Positions 48,333-60,600 of a stretch of DNA of 64,000 nt are shown here, in pieces. Numbering within the stretch: position 1 is the first letter of the stretch; every line of letters starts with the position of its first letter. This DNA comes from Ascidia mentula (lineage: Eukaryota; Chordata; Ascidiacea; Phlebobranchia; Ascidiidae). The notes beneath the pieces were generated by a model that ran no database searches, was not told the DNA's origin, and worked only from the letters and a program-made list of their open reading frames with translations. The translations under genes and the position numbers were made by a program. The stretch is taken from the NCBI GenBank assembly GCA_947561715.1, contig OX387201.1, positions 13,530,001 to 13,594,000 on the forward strand. Direction: 5' to 3'.

Positions 48333-50496
48333 AACCTTGACTTTTCTATTATAATGCACAGGTTGTTTCTAATTATTGCACATATTGAAGCCGCGTGATT
48401 CACCAACATTAATTTGGCTTACAAGCAAGTCGTAGTTTGCATGCCTTCCGAAATTTAGTGTGTGTATGTGTTATTAACACTGCTTTTGATAACAGTTTAT
48501 AAGTGAAGAGTTTTCTGTGTGTTTGCCAAATTTATACTTGCACATTGGGAAATTGATTAATTTTTAATTTTATTGTGGTAACTTACATGTATAACGCAAA
48601 TTGCCAGTGCAAGAATTACATTTAATTGGTACTTGTTGATGAAATGCATTTCAACACTTTTAGTTTGCATTGTAGAAGACTTTTTTGCATTATGCCGTTT
48701 CGTATGTGTCAGTTTAAATTATAACTTAGTTGCAGAACACGTTGCGCATGAGAGCACCGTGCGCCGCAAGGCATTCATGTTCTGGCACCGGCCTTGCGTT
48801 AAATTCTCTTCGCATTCTTTCGGCCTATTCGCTTGTGTACAAATTTTGCACAGTTTGTGCAGCTGCATGCAATGGTGTCATTTCTTAACCTCTAGAATGT
48901 TGATTTCTATATTTAATTTCTTGTCTTTGATTAACTAACTAATTTGTTGCTTTTGGTAATATGCTAATTTGTTCAAAGTGAATTTTAAAGCGTCTTTCTG
49001 TCGCCCCTGCACTCAATATATCCCAGGTTTAAAAGCGATACTATATATTCAATAAAATACTAGACTAACAGAACATTTTTGCAAACTCAACTTACAGATG
49101 TAGATAATGGGCAATGTGTTATGGGAGTGAAATTGTTCATACTTTGATTTGAGTATGAAAGTTTTATTGCCGTTTTACTCTTTTAACTTGCGTGTAGAAA
49201 TTACGTTTGCTATTGACGCAATTTGCCAAAATATGAATGCATGAGTGCAACCGTTTAACTGCAGTTGTACCTTTAGACGTGAAACAAAGGATCCAAAGCG
49301 AGCGGTTTATTGTTGACAAAATGAGGTTCCAAGAAAGCCACAAGATTGCTTATCCCAGGTCTACAGCCCGCTGTGTTGTCGACGTCGACTTTTGTGATAA
49401 GAGCTTACCTGAAGGGTCCTTGAGTGTCTCCTACCCATTCACTCCAATCGAGTGAAAGAAGCGGTCGTTAGTACTTGCAGGGTCTTGAGATTACGTCGGA
49501 GCCGTCGGCGGTGCGGAAAAAAAGATGATCGAAAAAGCTTCATATGAAGTAACTTTATCGGGTTCACGTCGACAATTTGCCTGTTTATATTTAAAATAGG
49601 TTGTCAATCCGATGGTTGTATTGCCCTAGGCATTCGACCGAGCAGGGGAAAAAAAGGTTTAGTCCAATATTGGCGATTAAATGTGACGAGTTCATACACG
49701 AGGTATGGGCGTTGTCATCATTTTACTGACAGGAACTGCTGTTGTATGAGGAAGCTCTACTGAACTATATAGTTCTACTTTTTTTGAAAGCAAATCATGT
49801 GCACGGAAATCATATGGCATGTTTCTATTTTGTTTCCTAAGAATCAGCTTTTTCACAATGACGAATGTTGCAAGTCACGAAAAATTTTTTAAAAGAGTGA
49901 TAAACCAAACAGTAAAAACTGAAACCCAGCAAAACAAGACGTAATATATTGCGTAAAAGATTGCAACTTGAATGAAACAAAAGCGAGAAGTTGTGAGAAC
50001 TGATAAAGTTATCTACGCGCTGTTTCGAGTCCGGCGAAAAAAAAAGAAATAAAGATAACATAAATTGCTTTTAGTTCTTTTGTTTGTTTTTTTGCCGGAG
50101 GGAATAAGAACCGATCATCTCAACAAACCCAGCAATCAGACGGGTTATTTTTATCGGTATAACTAATTCAACCTTACAAACAAAATTACCACCTACTGCT
50201 TTTTAACAAAAAGAGCGAGCTGCTGTTTGGCCGCAATTGATATCAGTTTACAGCTATTGTCCGCCAAGTAGAGACAGATACAATGATAGTTGTGTAGAAC
50301 TTTATTATGCGACACATTCTTATATATTATGGTTTGATGTATTTGTGTTGGTATATGTGCAGTTTTGTAAAGATTTCATGCTATGTTTTAACAGTAGATA
50401 TGGTGAAGACCAATCTAATTAACATACGTTACACATTCTACTTAAGGTTGAATCATTAGTTCATATTAATCTGCTGATTCGCACGATAACAAGAAA
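48333..50496. other. 3' UTR of SLC6 copy 1 and spacer to copy 2
   Basis: AATAAA at 49051-49056. No coding exon is recognised; the 5' flank of copy 2 shows no clear similarity to that of copy 1. Confidence 0.4.
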
Positions 50497-53400
50497 ATGC
50501 CCAAAGAGGTAAGAGTGTGTTTGATAAACTAGCAGATGACGAGTAAATTTCGCGGCTGGCTTTGTACGTATGAAAGTTTGACACATTTAAATCAGGCCAG
50601 GGACTACATGAGTTCCAAGTTCAAATGTGATTTGTACTTCAACTGTGTAATGCTACTTGTACACATGATTCACTGGCATCGCAGCCAAGGTGAATCAGAT
50701 ACTTTCCCGCTCGACAAGTCGGAGCAAGATATAAAATATCAAGCTCTCGGCGACTCAGGGCTTTACCAAGCCCGGCATGAGCTTGGCAATTGACGGAGTA
50801 TGTTGGTCAAGATACACTGATGCGCAAGCGCACAACTTGCCAGACGACCTTCACATATATAGCGAACCTACTCTTGTGTGCATACCTGATAAACCTGGCT
50901 TCGTTTATTACCAAGAATTCAAATTTTAAAACGTGATATAACAAAAACAAGCATTGCATCGTCTACCGACAATTTCTGTCAACTATGTAATTTGAAAGTT
51001 GGCAACAAATATGCATTTTTTTATTTTTAAAATAGAGCAACGACGAAAACACCGATCGAGGCAACTGGGACAACAAGGCAGATTACCTTCTATCGTGTAT
51101 TGGATATGCTGTCGGTTTGGGCAACGTTTGGCGCTTTCCATACCTTGCATTTGAAAATGGTGGAGGTAAGGAATAATTTAATTCACCAGGAAGTTACTAG
51201 TTTATGTATATCTCCTGACCGTGTCCCGAAGGACGCAACATTCTCGCCCAAGGGCTGATGTGACTTTGCTTACGTAACCAAGACTCGAGCTATTGGGGAA
51301 TTCTTTTTTATCACCTTTCATCAAGCCAAAGAATAAAAAAACAGTTCCTCGTATAATTTTTTAAACAAACACTTGAAAGTGATTCATATGAAATTTAAAT
51401 ACACACGACTTTACATTTTTCGATTCACCAACACAACTAAAATTAATAGAACCAGATTAGTAAAAAGGAATTTGCTCATATGATATCACACACTAACAAG
51501 CGTTAACTGCTTGTTAGCCGGGTGTACCATATTTAAAGTTGACTGGCAGATGTAATATATATGTATATATGTAAATACATTTCCATATATTTAAGGTGCT
51601 TTTCTTATCCCGTACATTGTCATGTTGGTGTTCGCTGGTCTTCCTATTTTCTTTATGGAAGTTGCGTTGGGTCAGTTCTCCAGCTTGGGGCCTACGGCCG
51701 TGTGGAAGTTCAGTCCAATATTCCAAGGTACAAAAATCGATTTAAAACCAAAAAATTGGATCAAACAATGTTGTTCAAAACTTTAAAGGATTACTTGATG
51801 CAACGCTGTTTTGTCTGATACCTTTTTAATAAATAAGAAAATGATCTGCTGATATAAATTCTTGCTGCTTGAAAATATATTATTATGTCCAACTTTGTAA
51901 CAGTTGTTTGCAAATGTTGACATGATGTTATTCACGCAGTAGATTTATTCATACTAAGAGCCTGTTGGGAGTCGCACTGCTTGCAAATAGCATTTCCTTG
52001 TTGCTCTACAGGAGTTGGAATTTGCATGGTGGTACTGAGCGCAATGGTCGGTATTTACTACAACGTGATCATCGCCTACACCGTGTTTTATTTCTTCTCG
52101 TCGCTTACGTCACTGTTGCCATGGGATTCTTGTGACAACTGGTGGAACAATCAGATGACATGCAGTGATAAATTTAGTGAGTAATCGTAATTTAAAGTGT
52201 AAACATAGTTTTGCTTAAAGATGTTTGATTGTGGGCGTAAAGTTTGTTTATGTCATGTGACATAGTTAAGCCCAACAAGTTTCGTTAAGTACATAAAGTC
52301 TGGCATTTGTCAAATGTTCGTACGCTTGTGTTAATAGTTCCTGTTTGCAACATTAACATCACTGGAGTGGCGTTAACTGCTGATGAACAACAGTTCCTTT
52401 CGACAACCAACAATTCCTTCATAGGATCTGGAATATTTTTCACTGACGGTTTGAAGTTGTTTTTAGTAAAGAATATGTGCAAAATTATGACAAACCTATC
52501 TTTCCCCAGCTTTCACTTGAATTTATAATAAAAGAAATTCTATCGACCTGAAAATTTCATAATTTTCCATATATTGCAGTGTTGCAAGAAGATGTTGAAA
52601 AATTCCTCAACGTGTCCGGGCGCAACCAAAGCGAATTTGGATGCCATAAATTTACCGGAAGAAGACAAACCAGTCCTTCAGAGGAATACTGGAAGTAAGC
52701 CATACTGTTTATATTTATATAAATAATGGATTGTCTGGTCATGTCGATATTGCCAATAGCTTGAAAGAGCAGTAATATTTCATGCAATAGCATGATTGTC
52801 AGGATCGCCCACTGCGCAGGTCCTTGCTTGGCGATCGCTATCGTATCGCAATCATTGGCCACAATATACCTCGTGAAACCACTGAGCTCCTGGGAGCGTT
52901 GGGCCTGGTTAACCCAGGGTCGTAAGTTCAAACCTCACCGGAAGCTTGATTTTTCAAATCTTAGGGAAAGTGGCTGATCCAGCTAAGCTACATTGCCTAG
53001 GCTGCCAACCCTGCAAACCTATAGCTTGAAAGATCTTTCGTAACGACATGATTATTAATTAATAAAAGTTTGACGCAATTTGTAGGATTAAAAATGTATC
53101 ATACCTCTATTTCTAAATCTAACTGCTGTTTGTTTTAGTTTTTATGCATTGAACAAGGCTCCGGGAATTGATACACAATACACAGGCAACGTTAACACAC
53201 ACCTCGCACTTTCACTTATCGTCGCATGGATTGTTGTTTTCTACAGTTTGATCAAAGGTGTTAAATCCTCTGGAAAAGTAAGTTGCTCTTCTCGTCATTT
53301 CAAAATAACATTATCAATACAAGATATATTAACCAGGCGATGTTAACTTTCTTGTCATAAACTAGGTCGTCTATTTCACCGCTCTGTTTCCATACGTGGT

Positions 53401-55435
53401 TTTGCTTATTCTACTGATCAGAGGAGCTACGTTGGAAGGAGCTTACGATGGTGTCCAATATTACATTGGCTACAACTCGGATTTGGAAAAGCTAAAAGAT
53501 GCAAATGTAAGAAACATGATTTTGAGTTACCTCACTTGCTGTTAGTTGGGGGTGAAATATTCAAGCAAAAAGATTAAATTCATTAACATTTGGCAACTGT
53601 TTGAGAAAATATTCACAAAACTGATATATCATAATAGCTACAGATACTGCTTTGGTAGGATGTTAATTAAACAACAGGCCATAACCGATTCTCTTATTGG
53701 TTAATGTTTCGAATACGTAAAAGTCAAAGAACTGAGGTTTAAAAAATAAGCTCAAATTGTTTGTTCAGGTTTGGAAAGCTGCAGCAACACAGATTTTCTT
53801 CTCGTTAAGTGCAGCGTGGGGAGGATTAATCGCTCTTTCCTCTTACAATAAATTCAACAACAACTGTTTCTACGATGCAATTATAGTTTGCTCAGTCAAC
53901 TGCGCCACTTCTCTGTTTGCCGGATTTGCAATTTTTACAGTTGTGGGACATATGGCGCATGTTCTTGGAAAACCGGTCCCCGAAGTAGTGGACTCAGGTA
54001 CTATAGGTTTTGTGATTTCAGTTTTGTCACAGAGCATATGACTTTTTTACACCAAATAACGTTTTTGAGCCCATCAAATTCCTTAAAACTATTACAGCAG
54101 AAACACATTTTCAAATTCCAACTTGTTTCCATTCAGGATTCGGACTAGCGTTCGTCGCTTACCCAGAAGCGATTTCGCAACTTCCAGTCTCTCCTCTCTG
54201 GGCGATCCTCTTTTTCCTCATGCTCTTCACACTTGGACTCGACAGTCAGTTCACCATCCTGGAGACCGTGAGCACATCCATAATTGATGCTTTCCCGAGG
54301 CAACTCAGAAACCGAAGATGGCAACTTATGTTGTTTCTCTCTGTTATTATGTTCTTGCTCGGCCTCGTCTGTGTTACAAACGTAAGTTCTTGTCTTTGGA
54401 ATATTCAGTCATTCGTATTAGTTGTGTGTGCGGCAAATGGAATTCTGATGTTAACTTTATACGCGCATGTTTATTTCTGTGTTTGGACAACACACGAAAC
54501 TTACAAATCGGTTATCTTCTTTTTACCATTAGGGATCTCTATTGAAATCAACAAGCAACTGACCAAGGGACAAAAATATAGAAAACTAATTGCGACAAAC
54601 ATTTTTATCAGACTGGAATATACTGGGTTGATCTGATCGATCATTATGCTGCCGGTTGGGGTCTTCTAATAGTTGCTGTGATGGAATTATTCGGTGTGTG
54701 TTACATCTATGGAGGAAATAGATTCATTGCAGACATTGAAATGATGATAGGCAAGAAGCACTGGGTGTTCTGGTTATTCTGGAGAGCTTGCTGGTTCTTC
54801 ATATCACCTTTACTTTTAATGGTACCGTAATCTTTGTTTATCATTTTTATTGATAAAAGAGTGAAAATAATGGTGAATTCACTAGATTGAAGTTGTAAAC
54901 ACTGAAATGCGCTCACCTGATGCTGTATGTGTTGACGTGTGACTGTGTCTCAACTCAACTTTATTCCTTTTTTAGGCTATTTTGGTGTGGTCACTGGTAA
55001 CCTTTAAGGGCAAGACATACGGATCAGGGGAATCATACCCAACGTGGGCAAATGCCATTGGCTGGTTGATCATTGCCTTCGGAATAATGTTCATTCCATT
55101 GTTTGCAATCATTTCAATCATACAACAGAAAGGAAATATCTTCAAGGTATAAAGAAATTATGGGCAACCAGACTGGCACTGACAATAATTTAAATCAAAG
55201 TAAAGTCAGGTATTTTCAATAAAACGTTCACTTTAAACCAAATGTTTGTCAGGCCGCTTCACCATCACCGGACTGGGGACCGTACCTGAAACAACATCGC
55301 GGTGATCGTTACGCCAACATCGATGAGCCACGTGAGGCACTAGAGATCGCCAAGGCTATCAATGACACCAAAATACCGGGAACTGAGAACCCTGTCTATG
55401 AAGACGACAAGAATATCGGCCAAACTAAAATGTGA
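50497..55435 (+). CDS. SLC6A14-like Na/Cl-coupled amino-acid transporter, copy 2
   Basis: Thirteen exons with the same phases as copy 1: 50497-50508 (MPKE), 51036-51165, 51596-51727, 52012-52176, 52338-52448, 52580-52694, 53139-53277, 53366-53506, 53769-53997, 54137-54381, 54612-54821, 54976-55146, 55253-55435. TM1 [15 protein letters not shown], the extracellular loop 2 with NxS/T sites, and the downstream SLC6 helices are complete. It ends GQTKM like copy 1. Loop 2 and the tail differ most from copy 1, while parts of exons 2 and 10 are nearly identical at DNA level. Poly(A) signal at 55546-55551, close to the stop. Introns 1 and 6 hold SINE copies. Confidence 0.9.
50690..50870 (-). mobile_element. 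tRNA-derived composite SINE, copy 4, decayed
   Basis: The flanking arms are clear (GCGCAAGCGCACAACTTGCC, CGACAAGTCGGAGCAAGAT), but the tRNA part is badly eroded. It lies in intron 1 of SLC6 copy 2. Confidence 0.65.
52770..53030 (+). mobile_element. tRNA-derived composite SINE, copy 5, rearranged
   Basis: The B-box region (AAGTTCAAACCTCACCGG) and the downstream GGCTGATCCAGC arm are present. The A box is partly deleted, and a piece of the downstream arm is found inverted at the 5' side (AGGATCGCCCACTGCGCAGG). Intron 6 of SLC6 copy 2. Confidence 0.7.
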
Positions 55436-55684
55436 ACAGTCAATTTCATGTAACGTCCTGGTGAAACCCACATTCAGAATGACTCTATTTGCCTCAGTGC
55501 CTGTTGCTGTCATGTACATAAAAGAAGAAATCAATGTATGCTGCCAATAAAATCCAACTAACGATCTTTAACAGTTGCTTTGTTTCATTGGGAATAGTAG
55601 TTTGCATAACACTACACAGTGATGTCAGTTCTTGGCTGCACACACTTCATTAGCTCAAATTTTATAGCTATTCCAAAAGCGGAT

Positions 55685-55990
55685 AATTGGCAGGATCGCC
55701 CACTGCGCAGTACCTTACTTGGCGATCACAGTTATCGTATGGTGATTATTATGGTTTACAGGTTTCGCAGCCCAGGCATTGCTGCCCAGCTGCATCAGCC
55801 ACTTTTTCCTGACAAGTCGGAGCGAGATTTGATAAATTAGGCTCCCGGTTAGGTTTGAACTCGCGACCCTTATAACAAGGCCCAACGTCCTACCAACTGA
55901 GCTACATGAGCTTAGTGGTTTCACGGGGTATATTGTGGTCAAGATTCACTGGTGTGCAAGCGCACAACTTGCCAGACAACCTTAACATAA
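55685..55990 (-). mobile_element. tRNA-derived composite SINE, copy 6
   Basis: Minus-strand copy with tRNA core (complement seen as ACCAACTGAGCTAC and GGTTTGAACTCGCGACC), both conserved arms, and the terminal AGGATCGCCCACTGCGCAG. Confidence 0.8.
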
Positions 55991-56879
55991 ATGAGATCTC
56001 CACACTACGTTGTGAGTTCAAACTCAGCGAATTGTGGGCAAAACCTCGTGGCTCATTAAACCAGTTGTCAGGTGCTGGATTTCACAACACTGTGGAACAA
56101 CAATAAAAGTTTATTGTGGGATCGAGCACCTAAATGGTCATAAAGTTTCCAGAGCAAACAAAGGCAGAAATTCATAGTCTTGCGCAAGTTCTTGTAAATG
56201 TTTTGACTAAAACCAGTTCATAAATTGTTCAGTGGAAATTTTTATTAATTTAATCAATTTTGTGAACCCAAAATCAGTTTCTTAAACAGACATGAAAATA
56301 AATTTGCCAGTTCAATGTAACGGCTTTCGGCTTGGGTGATTAACCATACAAATCGAAACGTGTCATCAATTTTTAGATTGAAACAAAGTTGTAATCGAAC
56401 GATAAGGTTCAGTTGTAAATGTGTAAATTTAACATGATATGTATTTCAATGTATTCTATGTGAAACCGTTGCTACCCCGAAACCACAGCTGTACCAACTA
56501 AACATGTTACTAAACGGCGAAAAAGACATTTATGGCCGCATTAAAAAGAATTGCTTTTTGCAAATCTTTGCAAACCTAAAGCCGCGTTTACTTTGTGGTT
56601 GTTTTACAAGTTAATTCTAGTGCGGATAAGTTGCTGTTCAAAGGGAAATGACCAATTGCATTGGTGCCGCTATGTACCGTTGTTTTATTTAAACAGATAA
56701 ACTATATAGTACCGCACCCCGAACGATTGCTCTGCAACCAACAACTACTGGTCTCTCTTCGGTTACGGCTACGTATGCTTACATTTGTCAGTGTCTCAAT
56801 AAGATCGATGAATGTGAAAAGCTTTGCATATGATAACATAATCATAGAATATTTTTTGCTGAGGAAATCACAACTTGCG
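55991..56879. other. Spacer, no gene recognised
   Basis: Lies between the SINE and the SLC6 remnant. It may include unrecognisable parts of the third transporter copy. Confidence 0.3.
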
Positions 56880-57260
56880 TTCGTTGTCAGTTCACTATCC
56901 TTGAGACCGCAGCACAGCCATAATTGATGCCTTTCCAAGATAACTCAAAAACCGAACATAGCAACACATGCTGTTCCTCTCCGTTAACTTGTTTTTGGTT
57001 GAGTTTGTCAGTATTGCAGTCAGTGCCTGTTTTTTTAGAACCCAGCAATTGTTTGGGAGTTGCGCGCGTGCAAAAAAAAATTGATTTTGCGCCGACTGGT
57101 ACATACCGGGTGGACTTTGTAGTTTATTGAACTATAACTGGTTCTGAATTTCTGATCTTCGCTGCGTTGGAAATAGTGCTGTATGTGTTACATCCATGAA
57201 GAAAGCCAATTCATTCAAGACATGTAATCGTAACCAACAGAATGAAGTGTTCTGTTTAAA
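56880..57260 (+). pseudogene. SLC6 transporter remnant, copy 3
   Basis: Two stretches align at DNA level with SLC6 copy 2. 56886-57030 matches its exon 10 around 54245-54380 (TCAGTTCAC, ATAATTGATGC, AACTCA-AAACCGAA). 57150-57260 matches exon 11 around 54655-54770 (TGTGTTACATC, GAAATGATG-like remains). The order is kept with spacer between them, so this is an unprocessed tandem copy rather than a retrocopy. Stops and indels are frequent, and no long frame survives. Confidence 0.75.
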
Positions 57261-57601
57261 ACTGTTATGCAGTAAAAACACTTTTAACGACAAAAGGCAA
57301 ACAAGGTAAGCCATACTTAAACTTGAATATACATGCTAACACTCTTTGTTAGTTGTTCAGTTTTATTGGGAAGCAGAATAGCACGTGTTATTTATGACTT
57401 GCGTGAACTGTCGTGTTTTTTGGGTGGTTCATGACGTTTACACAACTATGTAGAATGTACATTTTACAGTAACTCCTAACGTCTTAATCCCATCAAAAAT
57501 TTTTTTTTGGCTTTTTGTCATGTATACAATTTATTCTTAAACCAGAGGCATGTTCAGAATCGATGTCTTTGTTTACAATAAAAACGTGATTTTATCTGAA
57601 A

Positions 57602-60600
57602 TTATCGGTGAGCCTCTGTAGCATTCACTGCAAAGAAAAAGGTTTATCTCAAAAAAAGGGTAACAACAACAGAATAATTAACAAATTTTTCGTGTTTGTC
57701 CAACGTAGTTAAAAGAAACAGCTGTAAAATTTTCTTAAAAAATATGACCCACCTGGTTGAAGAAGACAGAAAGTCCCATCAGGTCTGGGTTGTGCAATAT
57801 ACTGAGTAACGTATCGAGTTCCTGGACTCGGCTTTACTGTCGGGTTGGAGTGTAGAGAATGAGCGATTTGACCAATTTGAGGTACTGCAAATATTAAACA
57901 CAAAATTTTCGTAAATTTATCTGTTGGGGATAATCATTTTAATAGTCCCAGGTTTACTATGCAACAACATGCAGGTAATCCAGACCACCTCTAAATTACA
58001 CCATCGAACTTTTAGACAGTCCTCGGGACGACTAAGTCCGTCAATTAGGATCAAATGATCGTTCATTGAACCGCATTGGCGTTTTGATTTTTGCTTTGGC
58101 CAGCACGGCCGTATGGCCACTTGATGTCATATGCAACCTGTCGCAACCCATCACCTTCCAGTGAGACTTTCCGCGTTTCTACGACAGACGGTGATTTTCC
58201 GCGATGAAATCACCTTCACATGGGCGCCTGGCTCGATAATCCTTGTGGTTTTTCCATGCTATTTTATGTTTCACGTTTATTGGTTAGGTGCGTAGAAAAC
58301 ACATTAGGTGGCAATACCTTGAATGTAGTCTGGATTTCTGCCGTTCGTTGCGTTGAAAAATGCTGAACTCAATTCTATGAAGTAGTCTGCAGAAATTTAA
58401 TGTAAAATGATTTTCCGAAACCTTTACATCCTGAGTGTTCATTTAGAGACACTTACCACTTATTGAAAAATCTTTCGATTCTTCGTAGGGTTGCACTGTC
58501 GAAAATAAGTGTATCAAAGTGTTGCTTTATGCCTGGATAACCCTAATCTATAAGATTATTACCCGGCAACAATATAAGTTTGTTCATATATTTTAGACAG
58601 TTTATCTCACCCGGTGTATAGACATCATTTGGCTGCGCTTGTTCCAAAGTAGCAACATCTACAAACAAAATATCGTAATAAGTATGTGATAAGCATTCCT
58701 TAAAACTTCCTGCTCAAAATCGTGTACGTTATTTGTATTCTGTCATTTTTGGCTGATTATGCTTTGACCGAAAGTTGTGTTTGTTTTGCGGCGAAATAGA
58801 AATAGAAGCTGCTGCTGGCTCAGTATTAATGAGCATCAGTAAGGTCTTCAACCAGTTAGACCATTATTCATATGAAATAATTTGGTTTGTGTCGTAGTTC
58901 CTGGGGTGGTCAGTTAGAGGTTAACCTCGTGTATTGATGCTAATAGAAACCGTTGCAGCTTCGGTGCGTATAGTTAGCGCAAAGTTATTTGGAAATACAA
59001 TATGTGTATATTCTGTCTGAGTATTTCGTAGGGTGAATTTATGTTTTACTTCTTACACGTTGTATAATGTCGCTGATTTGCAAGAAACTGTTTAAGGACG
59101 ATGCAAGCGTTTACATTTCACAAGTTGAGTTATCAATTCTGTACCTGGTTCTTCAGTTGGTTCCTGTTTGCTGCTAACCCCGATCTTTTTAGCTGAAATA
59201 AAACATAACACTATCTTTAACACTAGTTTTTCTTCTACAATCCTTTAAGTTTAATAAGTAAATTTATTCGATGTAGGCTACCAACCGATTACAGTGCTTT
59301 TCTCATCATATGTGATGTCGTGGCTGTTCTCCGGACTTTCAAACATTGATTTACCAATTTCCTCTGCATGTAAAATATATAGGCTAGTATTGTTCGTTTT
59401 TATAACTCAATTTCTCACATTTATGTAATTTTGTATTTGATTTTATTATGTAAAAATAACTAAAAACCTACATTAAAAGGTCCTTTTTTGGACTAACGAA
59501 ATCGACACAAAAAATCCATTTCCAAGTGTTAAATACAAAACAAAAGAACTACGAACCTTGCTTTTGTGGTTGATCAGGACTGCCAATCTCCTCTGAAACA
59601 ATAGAAACAAGATGTGTGTCTCAAAGTCATTCAATTTATCTTGAATTATTACAAATTTGTAACAATCGAAACCGCCTACCTGCAATTATGGTGTTTTCTT
59701 TTTGGTATGTAATGTTGTGAGAGTTTACTGGAGAAAATTCTCTTGTGTTTCCTGCAAAACAAACTTTAAGGCTGCAATAACCTAGTATTGATGTATGTAC
59801 TTACCTTCAGTCTCTGCGGCGTTTGTTTGGTTTCCTGAACAAAAATGTGTTATATTTTTACCAACAAAAAATGGTGTTAAAAATTGAGGGTCTTTATAAT
59901 TCTGAACGAAGCTACTTCATTACCTTGAAGGTTGAAGGCGTTCAAGCTGAATAGTTTCCCTGCACAAAAGAAACACTTTAAACTATGTCACGCTCGTGGT
60001 AAGGTTTAAATGCACTTGGTATTCACCTGCTCGGATTTTGATTCTTTCCGTGAACTTTACATCAGTAGAATTTTCTGGACCTAAAACAATTAGTGGTAAT
60101 GGACGATATTTAATTCACACAATACGTCATTTCTTTACATACCTTGTGGCGCTTCTTTTTTCTCACCAATTTTTTTCAAATTGTCTTGAATATAAAACGT
60201 AACTTTAGCAACAAAACAAATGACGCGATATTGTGTAGAGCAAAAAGTGGTTTCTCATGAGTTTAAAGTTTTCACTACTACCAAAAGTTCATAAATATTT
60301 CTATTTTTAGGAATTTTCTGGGAATTACCTTTCCATTTGTTGAAAACCTTTTTCATTTGTTTTTTGCTTAACTTCTTGGTGTTTTCTTCGCATAACAAGA
60401 AATGTAAGTTGTTTGTTAAAACCATTTTAAGAGACGTTACCTTCTTCATCCTTTTCCAGTCCAATTTCATCTTTTAACAAAACATGATCATATGTCTGCA
60501 GCTTTGCAATATTATGGCTTTTTTTGCACATATATGATCATATAATTACGAAAAATATAAAAACTAAAATTACGTTGTTTAACCTGCTTTAATCTCTAAT

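Noticed and set aside
58200-58240. An 18-nt phase 1-1 exon in the micro-exon gene
   Set aside because: Borders fit, but there is no polypyrimidine tract and so short a match is expected by chance.
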